Shown here: positions 34,701 to 46,566 of the stretch, piece after piece
How positions within the stretch are numbered: the stretch's first letter is position 1
Layout: the number at the start of each line of letters is the position of its first letter
Origin: Ypsolopha sequella
Lineage: Eukaryota > Arthropoda > Insecta > Lepidoptera > Ypsolophidae
DNA: 64,000 bases
Reading direction: 5' to 3'
NCBI GenBank assembly: GCA_934047225.1
Contig: OW203997.1
Coordinates: 1,226,417-1,290,416 of the forward strand
The notes under the pieces: model-generated
Databases searched by the model: none
What the model saw: the letters and a program-made list of their open reading frames with translations, nothing else
What the model was told of the DNA's origin: nothing
Position numbers and translations under genes: made by a program

Positions 34701-37066
34701 GGAATATAATAACCAAGAGATAATTGGTCATCATTATGAAGCGGGGATATGTAACCTTTAGTTAGGTATTCATTTATTATATTGTTATACTCGGAACGTA
34801 AATCTGCGTTAGAAACAAACCTACGCTCAAGAGACATAAAACACTTTTTTGCGTGATGGTACGAGTTTCCTAGTATGTTAGGATTCCGTGCGAACGGTAA
34901 AGAAACCGAATAGCGACCAGCGGGGTCACGTGACACATTGTTAATAAATAATTTTTCACATTCATCATTTGCGGGACTAGAAGCAGGTTCACAATGCACC
35001 TCTTCTAATTGCCAAAATTTTTGTAAAATAAAATCTATTGGCGGTTCAATCTCCATATAAGAGCATAACGAAATTGAACATGCGGTATTTTGGTAAACAG
35101 GCGTATTACCAATTAGCGTAAAACCGAAGATGGTCTGAAATCCCGTCGGCGTACCCGGGGGACCAGAGACGCGGCCTGATAACAAGATATCCGCGAATAA
35201 AGATGCACCGATAAGAATATCAATCTCGCCCGGTAAGTAAAAGGTTTCATCAGCAAGTGTGATACCTTTTAAATATGAAAGCGTAGACAAATCGACCTGC
35301 ACCGATGGTAAGTTGTCGGTAATACGGTCGATTACATAAGTGTCAAGCGAAATTGAAACCGAATCATCAAATCGTGAAAACAATTTAAGGTTTGTCGCAC
35401 CCTTAATTGGGTTTGATGAAGAGCCGATGCCCTTAACAAAAGCGCGGGGAATTTTCTCATATTTTAAGTTAAGCTTCTCACAACAGGAAACCGTCGAAAA
35501 ACTGGATTGTGACGCAGGGTCGCAGAGCGCACGTAGACGGACTGACATACCGTTAGAATCTTTCACGATCACTTGAATTGTACCTAAAAGGCATGTTTCA
35601 TTACGCTGCGAGTTAGGCTGTAAGTTACATAAAGAAATATTATTACTCGCAGTTGGTACGGATTGAGAATCATTAGTCATATGTTCTGTGTTAGTCGCCG
35701 ATACGGCAGGATCCACCAACCTCGAAGATTGCGTATGTGTGCGTGGAGACACGGTAATATTTTGACCAAGCGCGGTGTGAGTATTCATCACATTTTGTTT
35801 GCGGCACAACATCGAATGGTGTTTACAATTACAATGGCGGCAATTATAAGACGATTTACAAGCGGAATTGTTATGCGTAATACTTAAACAATTGGTGCAA
35901 CCGTTATTAGATTTGATGAACTGAAATCTTTTCTCGATATCTAGTTTCACAAATTCGGGACACTTATATAAATTATAGTGTTTTAATTGTTTACATAGCG
36001 GACAACAATTATTATTGGTCGAAGCGGAGACAAAAGCATGGGTTGACTTGGTACTGTACCCGGTTTTGTTGTTATTATTATTAACGGAGCGGTTCGGAGC
36101 GGGAGCGGTAATTGCGGGTGCAGTGCGGTTCAGTATCTTAGTTTGTTCCCGTAAAAATGATATTAATTCATCATAATGGGGTAAATCGGAACCACGTTTA
36201 AACATTTCAAATGAACGAGCGGTTTCAACATCAAGTTTTTTAAGGGCCAAATACATAAGGATAAAATCCGAAAGATCTTTAATATTCAGCGATTTTAAAC
36301 ACGAAACAGCGGAACAGAACTTGTCTAAAAACAAGTCCAAGTTTTTTGAACTAGCGGTAGTTAAAGGGCGAAATTCAAACATTTGATCCAAATAAGTAGT
36401 GGCTAAACTACGCGAGTCTTGAAAAGTAGAAACGAGTGTTTTCCAGATTATGTCGTAGTTAGTTGCGTTCGGTGTGATTCCAGAACAAATCGAAAGTGCC
36501 CGGCCAGAAAGTTTACCCATCAGGTATTGTACTCGTTCGTTGTCGGTCAAGTCCGGATTATCGTGAATCGTGGTTTTAAATGTTTCATAGAATGTTGGCC
36601 ACATAGTAGCTTCACCAGAAAAACCAACGAGTTCCAGTTTTGGAAGCTTGATAGTAGGTTTTTTGGGACATTCCATGTCAAGTGGAGCTTTAACTTTAGA
36701 GTCAGCCGATTTCGAAGAATGTGATAACTTCCGGTTGATGTATTTGCAATGGGAGTAAAGATCCTCAAAAGCTGACCAACTTTGATAATTTGGTTCAAAA
36801 TTAGGATTTATCAATACCTCTGTGTCATTAATTTCATCTATGATTACATGAATTTCTGAGCGTACAGTATCCAAAGTTTCGACATTGGCCATAAACAATT
36901 CTGCCGAAGAAACATCCTCTAAAGCGGTTTTAGAAAAGTCATAAACTCTCTGAAGGCGATTAAACAATTCTTGCCTTTTATTTTTAAGCTTCTTTAAACT
37001 ATACGACATCTTTAATTTTGCAGCTTCTGCGGAATTTGGCATGTTATATAGTACAAAGTTAGGCAA
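31724..37066 (-). CDS. BEL/Pao gag-pol polyprotein, 1780 aa, intact
   Basis: Encodes in order: a gag region (about 1-330, with FSGEATMWPTFYETF, the DUF1759-like capsid part); Cys/His knuckles (about 354-421, from CCPLCKQLKHYNLYKC); aspartic protease (LRALCDPASQSSFS, about 511-524); reverse transcriptase (about 780-960, YMDD at 930-933); RNase H (FADASERGYG near 1104, TDSMVTLHW near 1182); integrase with the HHCC zinc module (HYHRKNCHTG ... CNYC, about 1411-1451) and catalytic Asp in AVDYCGP (1483), Asp in YSDNATNF (1549) and Glu near 1603; and a C-terminal module (RWKNDYLHLLQSRGKW). All catalytic residues I can check are present, and there is no stop or frameshift. Gag and pol are one frame, as is usual for BEL/Pao. 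The start Met is the first in frame, about 460 nt inside the 5' LTR. Confidence 0.95.
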   Translation of the reverse strand: MPNFVLYNMPNSAEAAKLKMSYSLKKLKNKRQELFNRLQRVYDFSKTALEDVSSAELFMANVETLDTVRSEIHVIIDEINDTEVLINPNFEPNYQSWSAFEDLYSHCKYINRKLSHSSKSADSKVKAPLDMECPKKPTIKLPKLELVGFSGEATMWPTFYETFKTTIHDNPDLTDNERVQYLMGKLSGRALSICSGITPNATNYDIIWKTLVSTFQDSRSLATTYLDQMFEFRPLTTASSKNLDLFLDKFCSAVSCLKSLNIKDLSDFILMYLALKKLDVETARSFEMFKRGSDLPHYDELISFLREQTKILNRTAPAITAPAPNRSVNNNNNKTGYSTKSTHAFVSASTNNNCCPLCKQLKHYNLYKCPEFVKLDIEKRFQFIKSNNGCTNCLSITHNNSACKSSYNCRHCNCKHHSMLCRKQNVMNTHTALGQNITVSPRTHTQSSRLVDPAVSATNTEHMTNDSQSVPTASNNISLCNLQPNSQRNETCLLGTIQVIVKDSNGMSVRLRALCDPASQSSFSTVSCCEKLNLKYEKIPRAFVKGIGSSSNPIKGATNLKLFSRFDDSVSISLDTYVIDRITDNLPSVQVDLSTLSYLKGITLADETFYLPGEIDILIGASLFADILLSGRVSGPPGTPTGFQTIFGFTLIGNTPVYQNTACSISLCSYMEIEPPIDFILQKFWQLEEVHCEPASSPANDECEKLFINNVSRDPAGRYSVSLPFARNPNILGNSYHHAKKCFMSLERRFVSNADLRSEYNNIINEYLTKGYISPLHNDDQLSLGYYIPHHPVVRVDKSTTKVRICMNASTKTDSADGTRVSLNDTLHTGANLQNDLFLILLDFRLYEIAFTSDIKQMFLQVLVNADDRKFQKFLYRFDTCSPLIAYQFNRVCFGLRSSPFLAMRVVRKLCEDGSSAYPLAATVAARNCYMDDICYSTPTVQGSLQLRDELVGLLKAGGFELVKWSSNCQQLLDTLPDTHRLNSSKNFEEQTQTLKVLGLQWSPDSDEFSFTVSLDSRPCTKRNVLSVIARQYDVLGFTAPVILYAKLLLQKICILKLDWDETLPSDIAQIWQNYLKELPVLRDLRIKRHLDVFQNSKISIISFADASERGYGCVVYIRVQDDSDTCTSIRLVCAKSKVCPLKTVSVARLELCASLLMSKLTRRVVDAYKIRHNIERIYCFTDSMVTLHWIHSSPHRFKTFVATRITKIISAIPAECFYHTAGSQNPSDCLSRGLTPTQLMSHPLWFTGPAWLYLDAKEWPIKTIESASIEENLPESKTISLPAFSNEEPHPLLSLSERISSWLVLLHTIIYIYRFLRILPRSNIFTATDMDFAEVALIKALQAFYFLDEIKRLKSNKLCSPALNRLSPFLDKNGLLRVGGRLRNTDMTFDQQHPVLLPRKNHIVELIIIHYHRKNCHTGPVALMSIIRQKFWILSCRNIVRRVIHSCNYCFKAKPRQTFPFMADLPSCRVNEAKAFVHCAVDYCGPISITPYRKRGVRPVKCYLCIFVCLVTRAVHVELATDLSTNTFLSAFKRFLSRRGAVSFVYSDNATNFVGARNALSEIYNLTNSEEFKTSFANELADHRIQWKFNIPRSPHFGGHYEIYVKGFKTHLHRVVGTQLLTYEELLTVVTQIECVINSRPLTLLSEDPSELSALTPAHFLMSTPLKELPACKVADEPVNLLRRYALLDQMVESFARRWKNDYLHLLQSRGKWNTPSNPIKIGSVVVVVTDNTPPLQWPLGVIVAVYPGKDNVIRVASVKTTTGVYKRPVVRLCPLPSQ

Positions 37067-37504
37067 GTACCAGAACTATTGAAAGTTTTATACTGACTAC
37101 AACATAGAATAATGCTAATGAGTTAGAGATAACACGGGCGGCGGACGAACCTGTGTACGAGTACCTCTCGATAATATTAAGAATTAGCAGGTAGGCAGAT
37201 AATATTTTCTGTGAAATGATCAAATGGTATAATCGCAGCGGATAAATTAACAGAATGGCGTATTTCACTGTAGATAATTTATAATTTCCAGTATATAGGA
37301 AATGGAATCACTAATATTTTGACGAATGCGGGGTTTTAATGCATAGATAATGCAAATAAGAGCGGGAATGCGGGGTAATACTGCGGGCAGAGTGAAAATT
37401 AGAGCGGAATTCACGTGTTCTTTAGACAAAGAACATGAAGATAGCGGTTGGAAATACCAAAAAATGGTTATAGATCGCAGATCAAAGGGCCTAAAATGGA
37501 TCTA

Positions 37505-37523
37505 GATCCGGCTCGAATGGCCA
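37505..37523 (-). promoter_or_regulatory. Primer binding site of the BEL/Pao element
   Basis: On the minus strand TGGCCATTCGAGCCGGATC begins six bases after the 5' LTR. TGG complements the CCA end of a tRNA. I cannot name the tRNA from memory. Confidence 0.7.
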
Positions 37524-37529
37524 AAAAAA

Positions 37530-37994
37530 TGAGCACGCGATATGACGGCAGTGCTTTGTATCACCATAGGTTTTAAAAATAGCGGGAAGTGAAGAGAAAT
37601 AATTACGAAGATGAAAGATCTGACCTTGGGAAGGAGCTGCATGCACCACAAACCACGCTTCGCCTGAGCCACCAAGTCTCTGGTGTTCTCCAAGATGGTT
37701 TTCTTCTTCCTCTTCGTGCCTGGTTGCGCTCTTCTCGGCTAATCTTCTTCGTAATAGTAATAGATGAAAATGAGGCGCACAGCGGGTGCGATCTCAAAAT
37801 GGCGGGCGGTAGGGTCGAGGTAGGACCTAGTCGAATGACAATCAGCGTATACCTCCGGCGTGAAAGGCTTCTGATTGACGACTGATTGATTTGCGTCCAA
37901 AACTAAGCGGGTGGAGATGCAGCGAAAATGACAGTTGAAAATATTAATTCACAACTACCCCGCAGTATGAGAGCCACAAGAAGTGGCGCGAACA
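37530..37994 (-). repeat. 5' LTR of the BEL/Pao element
   Basis: 465 bp, aligned over its whole length with 31159-31623. It carries the element promoter by analogy with the family. Confidence 0.95.
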
Positions 37995-39184
37995 CTTACC
38001 TAAATAAAACCCTTATAAAACCTATACTTTATAAAAATAAACTAAACTAAATAAAAAATCCTATCTAGATCGCCACCGTCATGTGGAAGGGTACCTAGAA
38101 GGCTGGCAGCGTTTCCTCTTTGAATGGCCAGACTGATTCTCTGGCCAAGATATATATATATTATACTTATTTCTGGTTTCCTTAGAATGTTGCTCACCAA
38201 GCCTTGGAAGCGGCGCGAGGAGGGATGTGCTATGTTTTCATATAAATAAATTTGGGAAGCGGAGTAAAGCCGACACTCTATCTGCCAGGGCAGTGGGTCT
38301 ACCGCGTAATTCTGATTTTCATCAACATCAACTTGAGATTGAAATTTGACGTGCGTGCGACGACGCCCGCCTAACATGCCATCTCTTTTGCACGCGTTGA
38401 ATTTCAATCTCAAGTTGATGTTGATGAAAATCAGAATTACGCGGTAGACCCGCTGATCTTTGGCGACATATCGTCGCTGTTTTATCGTATCGTCGTATCT
38501 CATTGTTTGGGTAATTAAAGTTAAGACCAAAGAATGTAAATAACTAAGTAAATGAAACCTATAAAATTAAAGTTTATAGGATCAATGAATGCAAAAGTTA
38601 TAACTTGAGTTATTAATAGTTCAAATAATAACAGTATATATACGATTATAATTATAAACGATTACTCAATGGAAACAGCAAACGAACAGACAAAACATTA
38701 GTCTAATTACTGTGGAATAAACATGCACAAACTAATAAAAAAAATGGTATTGATAATAGTACATTACGATACGAGAGCGATGAAACGTTTTCTGACGAGT
38801 GTGAGTTTGCGGCACGAGCCGAAGGCGAGTGCTGCAATCACACGAGTCGAGAAAAAGTTTCTCGCACGAGTTTCGTATAATTTTTTATAGCACAAGTGCG
38901 GAAAATGCCGACTATACGCACGCGCAGCGTGCGTAAAGTGGTCATTTTACGCACGGTGTGCTATAAACTTTATTACTTTTTTCTTACTTTAACGTCTTAC
39001 TTTTTTCGGCCTAGCTATCGTTCACCAAGTGTCTAGAGCAGGGGTCGGCAACCGGTACCCCGTGAACCAATTTGGTGTGGTCCGCATGGTTCGCAACCAC
39101 TGCATGATAACTATATTTGGTGGTACATATTTGTGTGTGCAGACATTTTTCATTCTGAACTATCTAAAAACCGCAATATAACAT

Positions 39185-39776
39185 AACTACAAATGTAACC
39201 ACGGTATAAACATAACTAAATGTAACCGCGATATAAACATAACTAAATGTAACCACGATATAAACATAACTAAATGTAACCGCGATATAAACATAACTAA
39301 ATGTAACCACGATATAAACATAACTTAATGTAACCACGGTATAAACATAACTAAATGTAACCACGATATAAACATAACTAAATATAACCGCGATATAAAC
39401 ATAACTAAATGTAACCACGATATAAACATAACTAAATGTAACCACGATATAAACATAACTAAATGTAACCACGGTATAAACACAACTAAATGTAACCGCG
39501 ACATAAACATAACTAAATGTAACTACGATATAAACATAACTAAATGTAACCACGATATAAACATAACTAAATATAACCACGATATAAACATAACTAAATG
39601 TAACCACGATATAAACATAACTAAATATAACCGCGATATAAATATAACTAAATGTAACCACGATATAAACATAACTAAATGTAACCACGATATAAACATA
39701 ACTAAATGTACACGATATAAACATAACTAAATGTAACCACGATATAAACATAACTAAATGTAACCACGATATAAAC
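39185..39776. repeat. 27-bp minisatellite, right arm, block facing the centre
   Basis: Mirror of 28986-29577. One unit near 39710 lacks two bases (ATGTACACGATAT for ATGTAACCACGATAT). Confidence 0.97.
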
Positions 39777-41503
39777 TAGAGATGAAACGGATAGTGATTT
39801 GGCCGGATACCGGATACCGGATATCCAGCGAGACACTCGGCCGGATAGCCGGATATTCGGACCGAATATCCGGCTCAAGATATGCGTTTCGCACTAATTG
39901 AGCAAGTCTAAACATTACGCACCAAGGTGTGTGCGGGTGCAACTGGGCGAGATTATTTGTGCATTTTCTAAATGATGATCATTTTTAAATGTAAATTTCG
40001 TACCACATCATACAAATGCTGGTCTGCAAACGCGAAACCATTTTCCGATCTTAACGAAATTCATAAATTTGCATATTTTGTCTCCTTGCAGCGGTGTATA
40101 CTGTATATGTATACTGTGTCTTAGACGTGGTATCTCACTTCCGCTACCTTGGAACTGAGATCAGAAATGACAACCGTCTGGACACTGAGATTCCGGTGCG
40201 GATTGCAAGAGCCGCTTCCGCCTTTGGCAAACTCAATGACAGAGTCTGGAAATCGCACGACCTAAAACTGAAGACGAAGCTGGCCGTCTATAAGGCAATT
40301 GTCCTGCCTATATTACTATATGCCTCCGAAACATGGTGCCTCTATAGCAAAAACGTTAAAAAACTGGATGCTTTCCACATGAGGTGCCTTCGTAACATCC
40401 TGAGGATAACCTGGCAGGACCGTGTTCCAAATACGGAAGTTCTGAGGCGGACACAAATGCACGGCATGGAAGCAATGCTGATGAAATCTCAGCTTAGGTG
40501 GTGCGGTCATGTGGTACGCATGGAAGATGCGAGACTGCCCAAAGAAGTCTTTTACTCTCAGCTGTCATACGGAGCGCGAAAAGCCGGTGGACAGCATCTT
40601 CGTTATAAAGATGTCCTGAAAAGGCATCTAACCGCCTATGGCATTCCGCCTGGCAGTTGAGAGGAAGCTGCTCGCGAGCGCATTGGGTGGCGCTCGGTCA
40701 TCCATAATCGTGTAAAGGAGTTCGAGGAAACCAGACTCGAGACCCTTGACTCCAACCGGCAGCAGCGCAAGACTCGTCCGAAGCCCACATACACATACAC
40801 GTACAACGGTCGCGGTGATCTACACTGCGGTCGCTGTAATCGGACTTTTAGAACCAAGCTGGGTTTCACGAGTCATATTCGCGCTCATCGCCGTAGAAGT
40901 CCATCAAATCATGAGGTCGCCGTCGTCGGACTACGATGAGGAGGACATCATCATCATCATCATCATCATAAATGGACAGGCATCTAGGAAACCGCGTAAT
41001 CTACTGTTCATACTGAAAAAAATCCCAAATATTGAAAAAATGGAACCTGCCCGCCCAGTGCCCTTTTAAAATTCACAATAGGTTTTTAAAATGAATAAAA
41101 AAACATGAAAATATTTTTTCATTTCCACAAGTATGTTTCTTTGGAAAACTTGTTCAGTATAATTCTTAGACCATGTGTTTTTATGACCTGTTGAGTTACA
41201 TTCGGTATATTGTGAGGGCAAAAGAAGCTGGTGTAATGTATGAAGAAAAACACAAACGTTTATTCCCAACAATTGCTGTAAAGCTTGTATTTATGTTTAT
41301 CTCAACTCTTATTCACTTTATGTGAATTTGGATTATTCAATTATTGATACAATCAATTTATTTTGTGATTTAAACGACTTTATTATGCTGAGTTAAGTAT
41401 CCGGTATCTGATACTGGCTACTATCCGGCCGGATACCGGATACCAAAAATATGGCCGAATAGGCCGGATACCGGATAGTAATCGGATATCCGTTTCATTT
41501 CTA
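39777..41503. mobile_element. hAT-like insertion, right arm copy
   Basis: Mirror of 27259-28985 with the same ends and flanking ATATAAAC duplication. Its presence in both arms shows the insertion predates the inverted duplication. Confidence 0.85.
40094..40983 (+). pseudogene. RTE-like LINE 3' fragment, right arm copy
   Basis: Same content as 27779-28668 on the opposite strand: RT C-terminal region (40094-40660), one stop, then a frame with a C2H2 finger around 40823-40893 and a CATCATCAT tail near 40950. Not functional. Confidence 0.85.
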
Positions 41504-42316
41504 ATATAAACATAACTAAATGTAACCACGATATAAACATAACTAAATGTAACCACGATATAAACATAACTAAATATAACCACGATATAAACATAACTAA
41601 ATGTAACCACGATATAAACATAACTAAATATAACCGCGATATAAACATAACTAAATATAACCGCGATATAAACATAACTAAATGTAACCACGATATAAAC
41701 ATAACTAAATATAACCACGATATATACATAACTAAATGTAACCGCGATATAAACATAACTAAATGTAACCACGATATAAACATAACTAAATGTAACCACG
41801 ATATAAACATAACTAAATGTAACCGCGATATAAACATAACTAAATGTAACCACGATATAAACATAACTAAATGTAACCACGATATAAACATAACTAAATG
41901 TAACCACGATATAAACATAACTAAATGTAACCACGATATAAACATAACTAAATGTAACCACGATATAAACATAACTAAATGTAACCACGATATAAACATA
42001 ACTAAATGTAACCACGATATAAACATAACTAAATGTAACCACGATATAAACATAACTAAATGTAACCACGATATAAACATAACTAAATATAACCGCGATA
42101 TAAACATAACTAAATGTAACCACGATATAAACATAACTAAATGTAACCACGATATAAACATAACTAAATGTAACCACGGTATAAACACAACTAAATGTAA
42201 CCGCGATATAAACATAACTAAATGTAACCACGATATAAACATAACTAAATGTAACCACGATATAAACATAACTAAATGTAACCACGATATAAACATAACT
42301 AAATGTAACCGCGATA
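41504..42316. repeat. 27-bp minisatellite, right arm, outer block
   Basis: Mirror of 26473-27258 with one unit more (30 rather than 29). Long open frames here are products of the repeat period. Confidence 0.97.
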
Positions 42317-44388
42317 TATACTTATATAACTTTTTAGATAACTGGTATAATCAATTATTTTATTTTGTTAAATCAATCGATCAATTGTTTTTGTTTTGTT
42401 TTATGACTGTTTTTGTTTTATGTTATGGGAAAAATATTAAATACCATTTTTCTGACTGAAATACGGAACCCTAAGCTCGCGACTCTGACTCGCAATTGTC
42501 CGGTTATTTTTTTGGGGTTCCGTACCCAAAGGGTAACCAACGGGACCCTATTACTAAGACTCCGCTGTCCGTCTGTCACCAGGCTGTTTCTCATGAACCG
42601 TGATAGTTAGACAGTTGAAATGTTCACAGATGATGTATTTCTGTTGCCGCTATAACAACAAATACTAAAAAACAGAATAAAATAAATATTTAAGGGGGCT
42701 CCCATACAACAGACATGTTTTTTTTGCCGTTTTTATGGATAATGGTACGGAACCCTTCGTGCGCGATTCCGACTCGCACTTGGCCGGTTTTTTTATTATT
42801 ATTTGCAGTGGTGATAGACGCTATTCTGTAAAAAAAAAATTGGCTACCTATAACGGTAGAAGCTGTAGACCACTGTGACAGACGGGCAGCGGAAACTAGT
42901 AATAGGTTCCAGTTTGGCACCCTTAGTCTAGGGAACCCTACAAAACAAAACAATTTTTATTTCGCTCCAATAAATATGTTATACAAGGTGTAACAGAAAG
43001 GTGTAACCATATTTGAAGAGCTTATTTGAAGTCAATGGTATAGAACAACTTTTACTATGGAGCCAAACCCAAAAAAATAATCTGCCCTTCCATACATTTC
43101 AGCCGAGCGGTATTGCATTTTCTATGAAATAGTTATTTTTTTTTTCAAGATACAGGGTTTTTTCCATGGTAAAAGTTGTTCTATACCATTTACTGAATAA
43201 GCTCTTCAAATATGGTTACACCTTTCTGTTACACATTGTATACAAGGTGACTTTTTGATCATCGTCCAAATTTATACTGGAGGCTTAATAAGTGATCAGT
43301 ATTTTGGATCAGTAACAATTTTTGTGAAATTCGTAAATTGAAATTTCGGCTTCCCATAGAAATTCAGTTCCACTCCCGAGTGAATCACTATGGGGAGTCG
43401 AAATTTCATTTTACGAATTTCACCAAAATTGTTATTGATCCATGATACTGATCACTTACCAAGTCACCAGTATGAATTTGGACGATGATCAAAAATTCAC
43501 CTGGTATAATGGCCCGTGGATGCCGCTGGTTGACAGTAGTAGTGTGTTTTCGCCGGTTCTGGACCACTGAGTAATTAGTTAAGGGGAACGAAAATACAAA
43601 CAGAAATAAAATGTCAGCTTTCGGATGATTTTGTTGCAATAATTAGGTTACGTATAGCCATAAAAAAAATACATGTTTTTGGTTGAACTTTAAGGTATTC
43701 ATTTTCCACAAACCACGTTAATCGATTCATATTTGTACTGTCAATGAATTTTTTTGTAACCCTCTATTGCACACTTCTTATCGATTTTGTTTCAGGTATC
43801 GTTTTCGCGATTTTGTTGGTTTTTTTTAAATAAAATTAGTGTGAATGATATTTATTCATTTTCCAAATACCACGTTATTCGGGTCAAAAAAAGCACCCCC
43901 TTTTTCCAAAACTACGTAAATCCACTGATGCAGTCAGCGGCAGCAAGATATTGTCAGTCTACGCCTAGCGTTGGCGCCCGTAAGACGTGGAACCTGTGCC
44001 CTTTTTTGCAAGCTATAAATATCTCCCAAAACTACTTCAAAACACATTGAAATTAATTTTATAAAGTAATATTTCGAGGAGCATCATATTCCTGCCGTTA
44101 AAAACTCAACAAAATATGCGTATGAGTCATTTAGCTACATCGTGCCATAGTCATAACAACTAAACTGAATGAATTTGGATTGAATTCATACTTTTATGCG
44201 GGAAAATAATATATGTTACTTTAAAAGAATAATTTTGTGATCGTTATTGAAACCCAAATTAATTTACTTATACTTACTGAGATCTGTAACAAAGGTCAAT
44301 GACCTTTTCGTGAAATTACCCTCTAGTATTGGCTCACCATTTCAGGTCCAATAAGTGAAGTTTTTTGCAAATTATGTAGGTACACTTA

Positions 44389-46112
44389 CTTGGGATAAAT
44401 CGCCAAGCATTTAAAATATAGAAATTTATTTTGAAATAATTACAGTGCATGGCAAAATTATTAGATCGTAGATAATCCTGTCGGTACATGTTCAGGTTCT
44501 GTTACGCAAAATGAAAACAATGAAACTCTTTTAGGATTAATTTGTTATCCCTATATTTGTCTGTCTGTCCGTTTGTCTAGACAATTTTTTCTGGGTAAAA
44601 TTAATAAATACCAATATAAACGGCCCTATATAGAGCTGTAAAAACATACTTTTGACGTTTTTATTTATATTACGTTTTAGGTTTTTACGGTTTTTTTTTT
44701 TTTAGTTTTTCATACAAATTTTCTCACTATGAAAATGTAGGGATGAACACTTGAGATAATATTTTGCATTTAAAAGTCAACACTGAAAGGAATTGTTGAA
44801 CAAATAATGTAAAAAATATGAAAACCATGTTGTTCTATTCTAAAGGGATTAATTATCTACTGTTCAATGTGGCGATAGCTTTGTTTATTTTTTTCCTTGA
44901 ATTATTTTTTACTAAGATAACAAATAGTTTAATACAAGGTTTTCCTTAAGAGGTCCCTTTACCCCTGTATTTTTCTTAAAATTCATACAATAGGTATAAA
45001 CCGAATGTGAAGTCTACAGCTTATTTTCTTCATATCTTTTTTCATGAGTATATTCTAGTGACATCTAACTACGTCTCTATATAGCCCAAAAAGCAAAATT
45101 TCATAAAACACCATCATAATAGCTGTCAGGATATCGTCAATATTGCCTCGTTTTTACGCAAAGTTTAACAAGTTTGTATATTTTTATCTATACTGGAAAT
45201 AAAAAAGAGAGAAATACAGGCGTCGTTCATGTTAAGATGACTAAGTTTACACACTTTGCTAAGTACAAACAATTACCGTTTCATGGAAAACTGTTTTGAC
45301 CTGAAACCATTTCACAAATTCAATTAACTTATTTTGAATATCTTGTCATCTTGCACTTCTTGATGAGAAATACAATTTCAATAAGTAAAAATACAACTTT
45401 TAGTTAAGAAAACTTATAGTTAAAAGTCTGCTGTATGCATTAACATATTTTTAATGATATTACAATAGTAATAAAATAATTGGCTTATCCGTCGTCGTGA
45501 TACCAGCCGTAAATTTCTTAAATAATCTGATATCACGCTTATGAAAAACCTAATTATTTTGAAGATACCATAATATCATTAAAATATGTTTATGCATATA
45601 GCAAACTTTTAACAATAAATTGTCTTAGCTAAAAGTTGTACTTTACCGTTATAATTATTTCTTAATATTTTGTTACAAATTCGGAGAAATAGCCCTTAAG
45701 GAAAACCTTGTATGAAAATATTTGTTATCTTTGTAACAAAGAAAAAAATAATAATAAACAAAGCTATCGCCACATTGAACAAACAGTAAATTATTAATCC
45801 CTTTAGAATAGAAAGATATGGTTTTATATTTTTTACATTATTTGTTCTACAGTTTCTTTCTGTGCTTTCTTTCAAATGCAAAATAAATAAAAAACGTTAT
45901 AATATGTATATTTTACAGGACTGTAAATATTAGCATTTATTGATTTTACCCAGAAAAATTGCCTAGACAAACGGAAAAACAGACAAACATAGGAACAACA
46001 AATTAATCCTAAAAGAGTTTTGTTTTTTCATTTTGCGTAAAGGGACCTGAACATTTCAAACTATGATACAAATAAATTTCTATATTTTAAACACTTGGCG
46101 ATTTATCCCAAG
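44389..46112. mobile_element. Nested foldback element, right arm copy
   Basis: Mirror of 22645-24396, about 28 bp shorter because of a gap near 45885. Confidence 0.75.
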
Positions 46113-46249
46113 GGTAAACGGGTGTCCCAAAAGTCAACGATTTCCCTTGGAAGAATACCAAGTAATGACGTCACAATAGACTCAATTCACTGTTTGTCAT
46201 ATTTACGTCAATGTTCCATGTTAGCTAATCCCTGTATAACAATAGCCAT

Positions 46250-46566
46250 CTTACAGAAGGAGAGGCGTCTCGTCACACCCAAACCTCCCTGTCACCACAT
46301 TGTGGGGTGTCTTACAGAAGGAGAGGCGTCTCGTCACACCCAAACCTCCCTGTCACCACATTGTGGGGTGTCTTACAGAAGGAGAGGCGTCTCGTCACAC
46401 CCAAACCTCCCTGTCACCACATTGTGGGGTGTCTTACAGAAGGAGAGGCGTCTCGTCACACCCAAACCTCCCTGTCACCACATTGTGGGGTGTCTTACAG
46501 AAGGAGAGGCGTCTCGTCACACCCAAACCTCCAAACAAACGCTGTCTCCACATTGTGGGGTGTCTT
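46250..46566. repeat. 61-bp minisatellite, about five copies
   Basis: Unit TCTTACAGAAGGAGAGGCGT plus 41 bases ending in ATTGTGGGGTG. Copies begin at about 46250, 46311, 46372, 46433 and 46494, nearly identical; the last has a variant segment (AAACAAACGCTGTCT). Period 61 is not a multiple of three, so all frames stay open by rotating through each other. I do not call a gene. Confidence 0.95.

Larger units (their letters stand above)
31159..37994 (-). mobile_element. Complete BEL/Pao LTR retrotransposon
   Basis: Two 465-bp LTRs flank a single long open frame on the minus strand. The insertion is bounded by a 5-bp duplication CTTAC (31154-31158, 37995-37999), present once at the matching left-arm site 30765-30769. 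LTRs start TG and end CA. By eye the two LTRs differ at one position (near 31234 versus 37605). With an unbroken 1780-codon gag-pol this looks like a recent and possibly active insertion. No envelope-like frame follows, so it is a retrotransposon without visible infectious capacity. Confidence 0.96.
37995..46153. repeat. Palindrome 2 right arm, main part
   Basis: Reverse complement of 22604-30769. It contains mirror copies of every left-arm item: short hairpin MITE (about 38292-38451), 27-bp minisatellite, hAT-like element with RTE fragment, dispersed repeats and the nested foldback. Identity appears very high by eye; visible differences include one extra 27-bp unit, a 2-bp loss in a unit near 39710, and about 28 bp missing near 45885. 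Confidence 0.92.
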
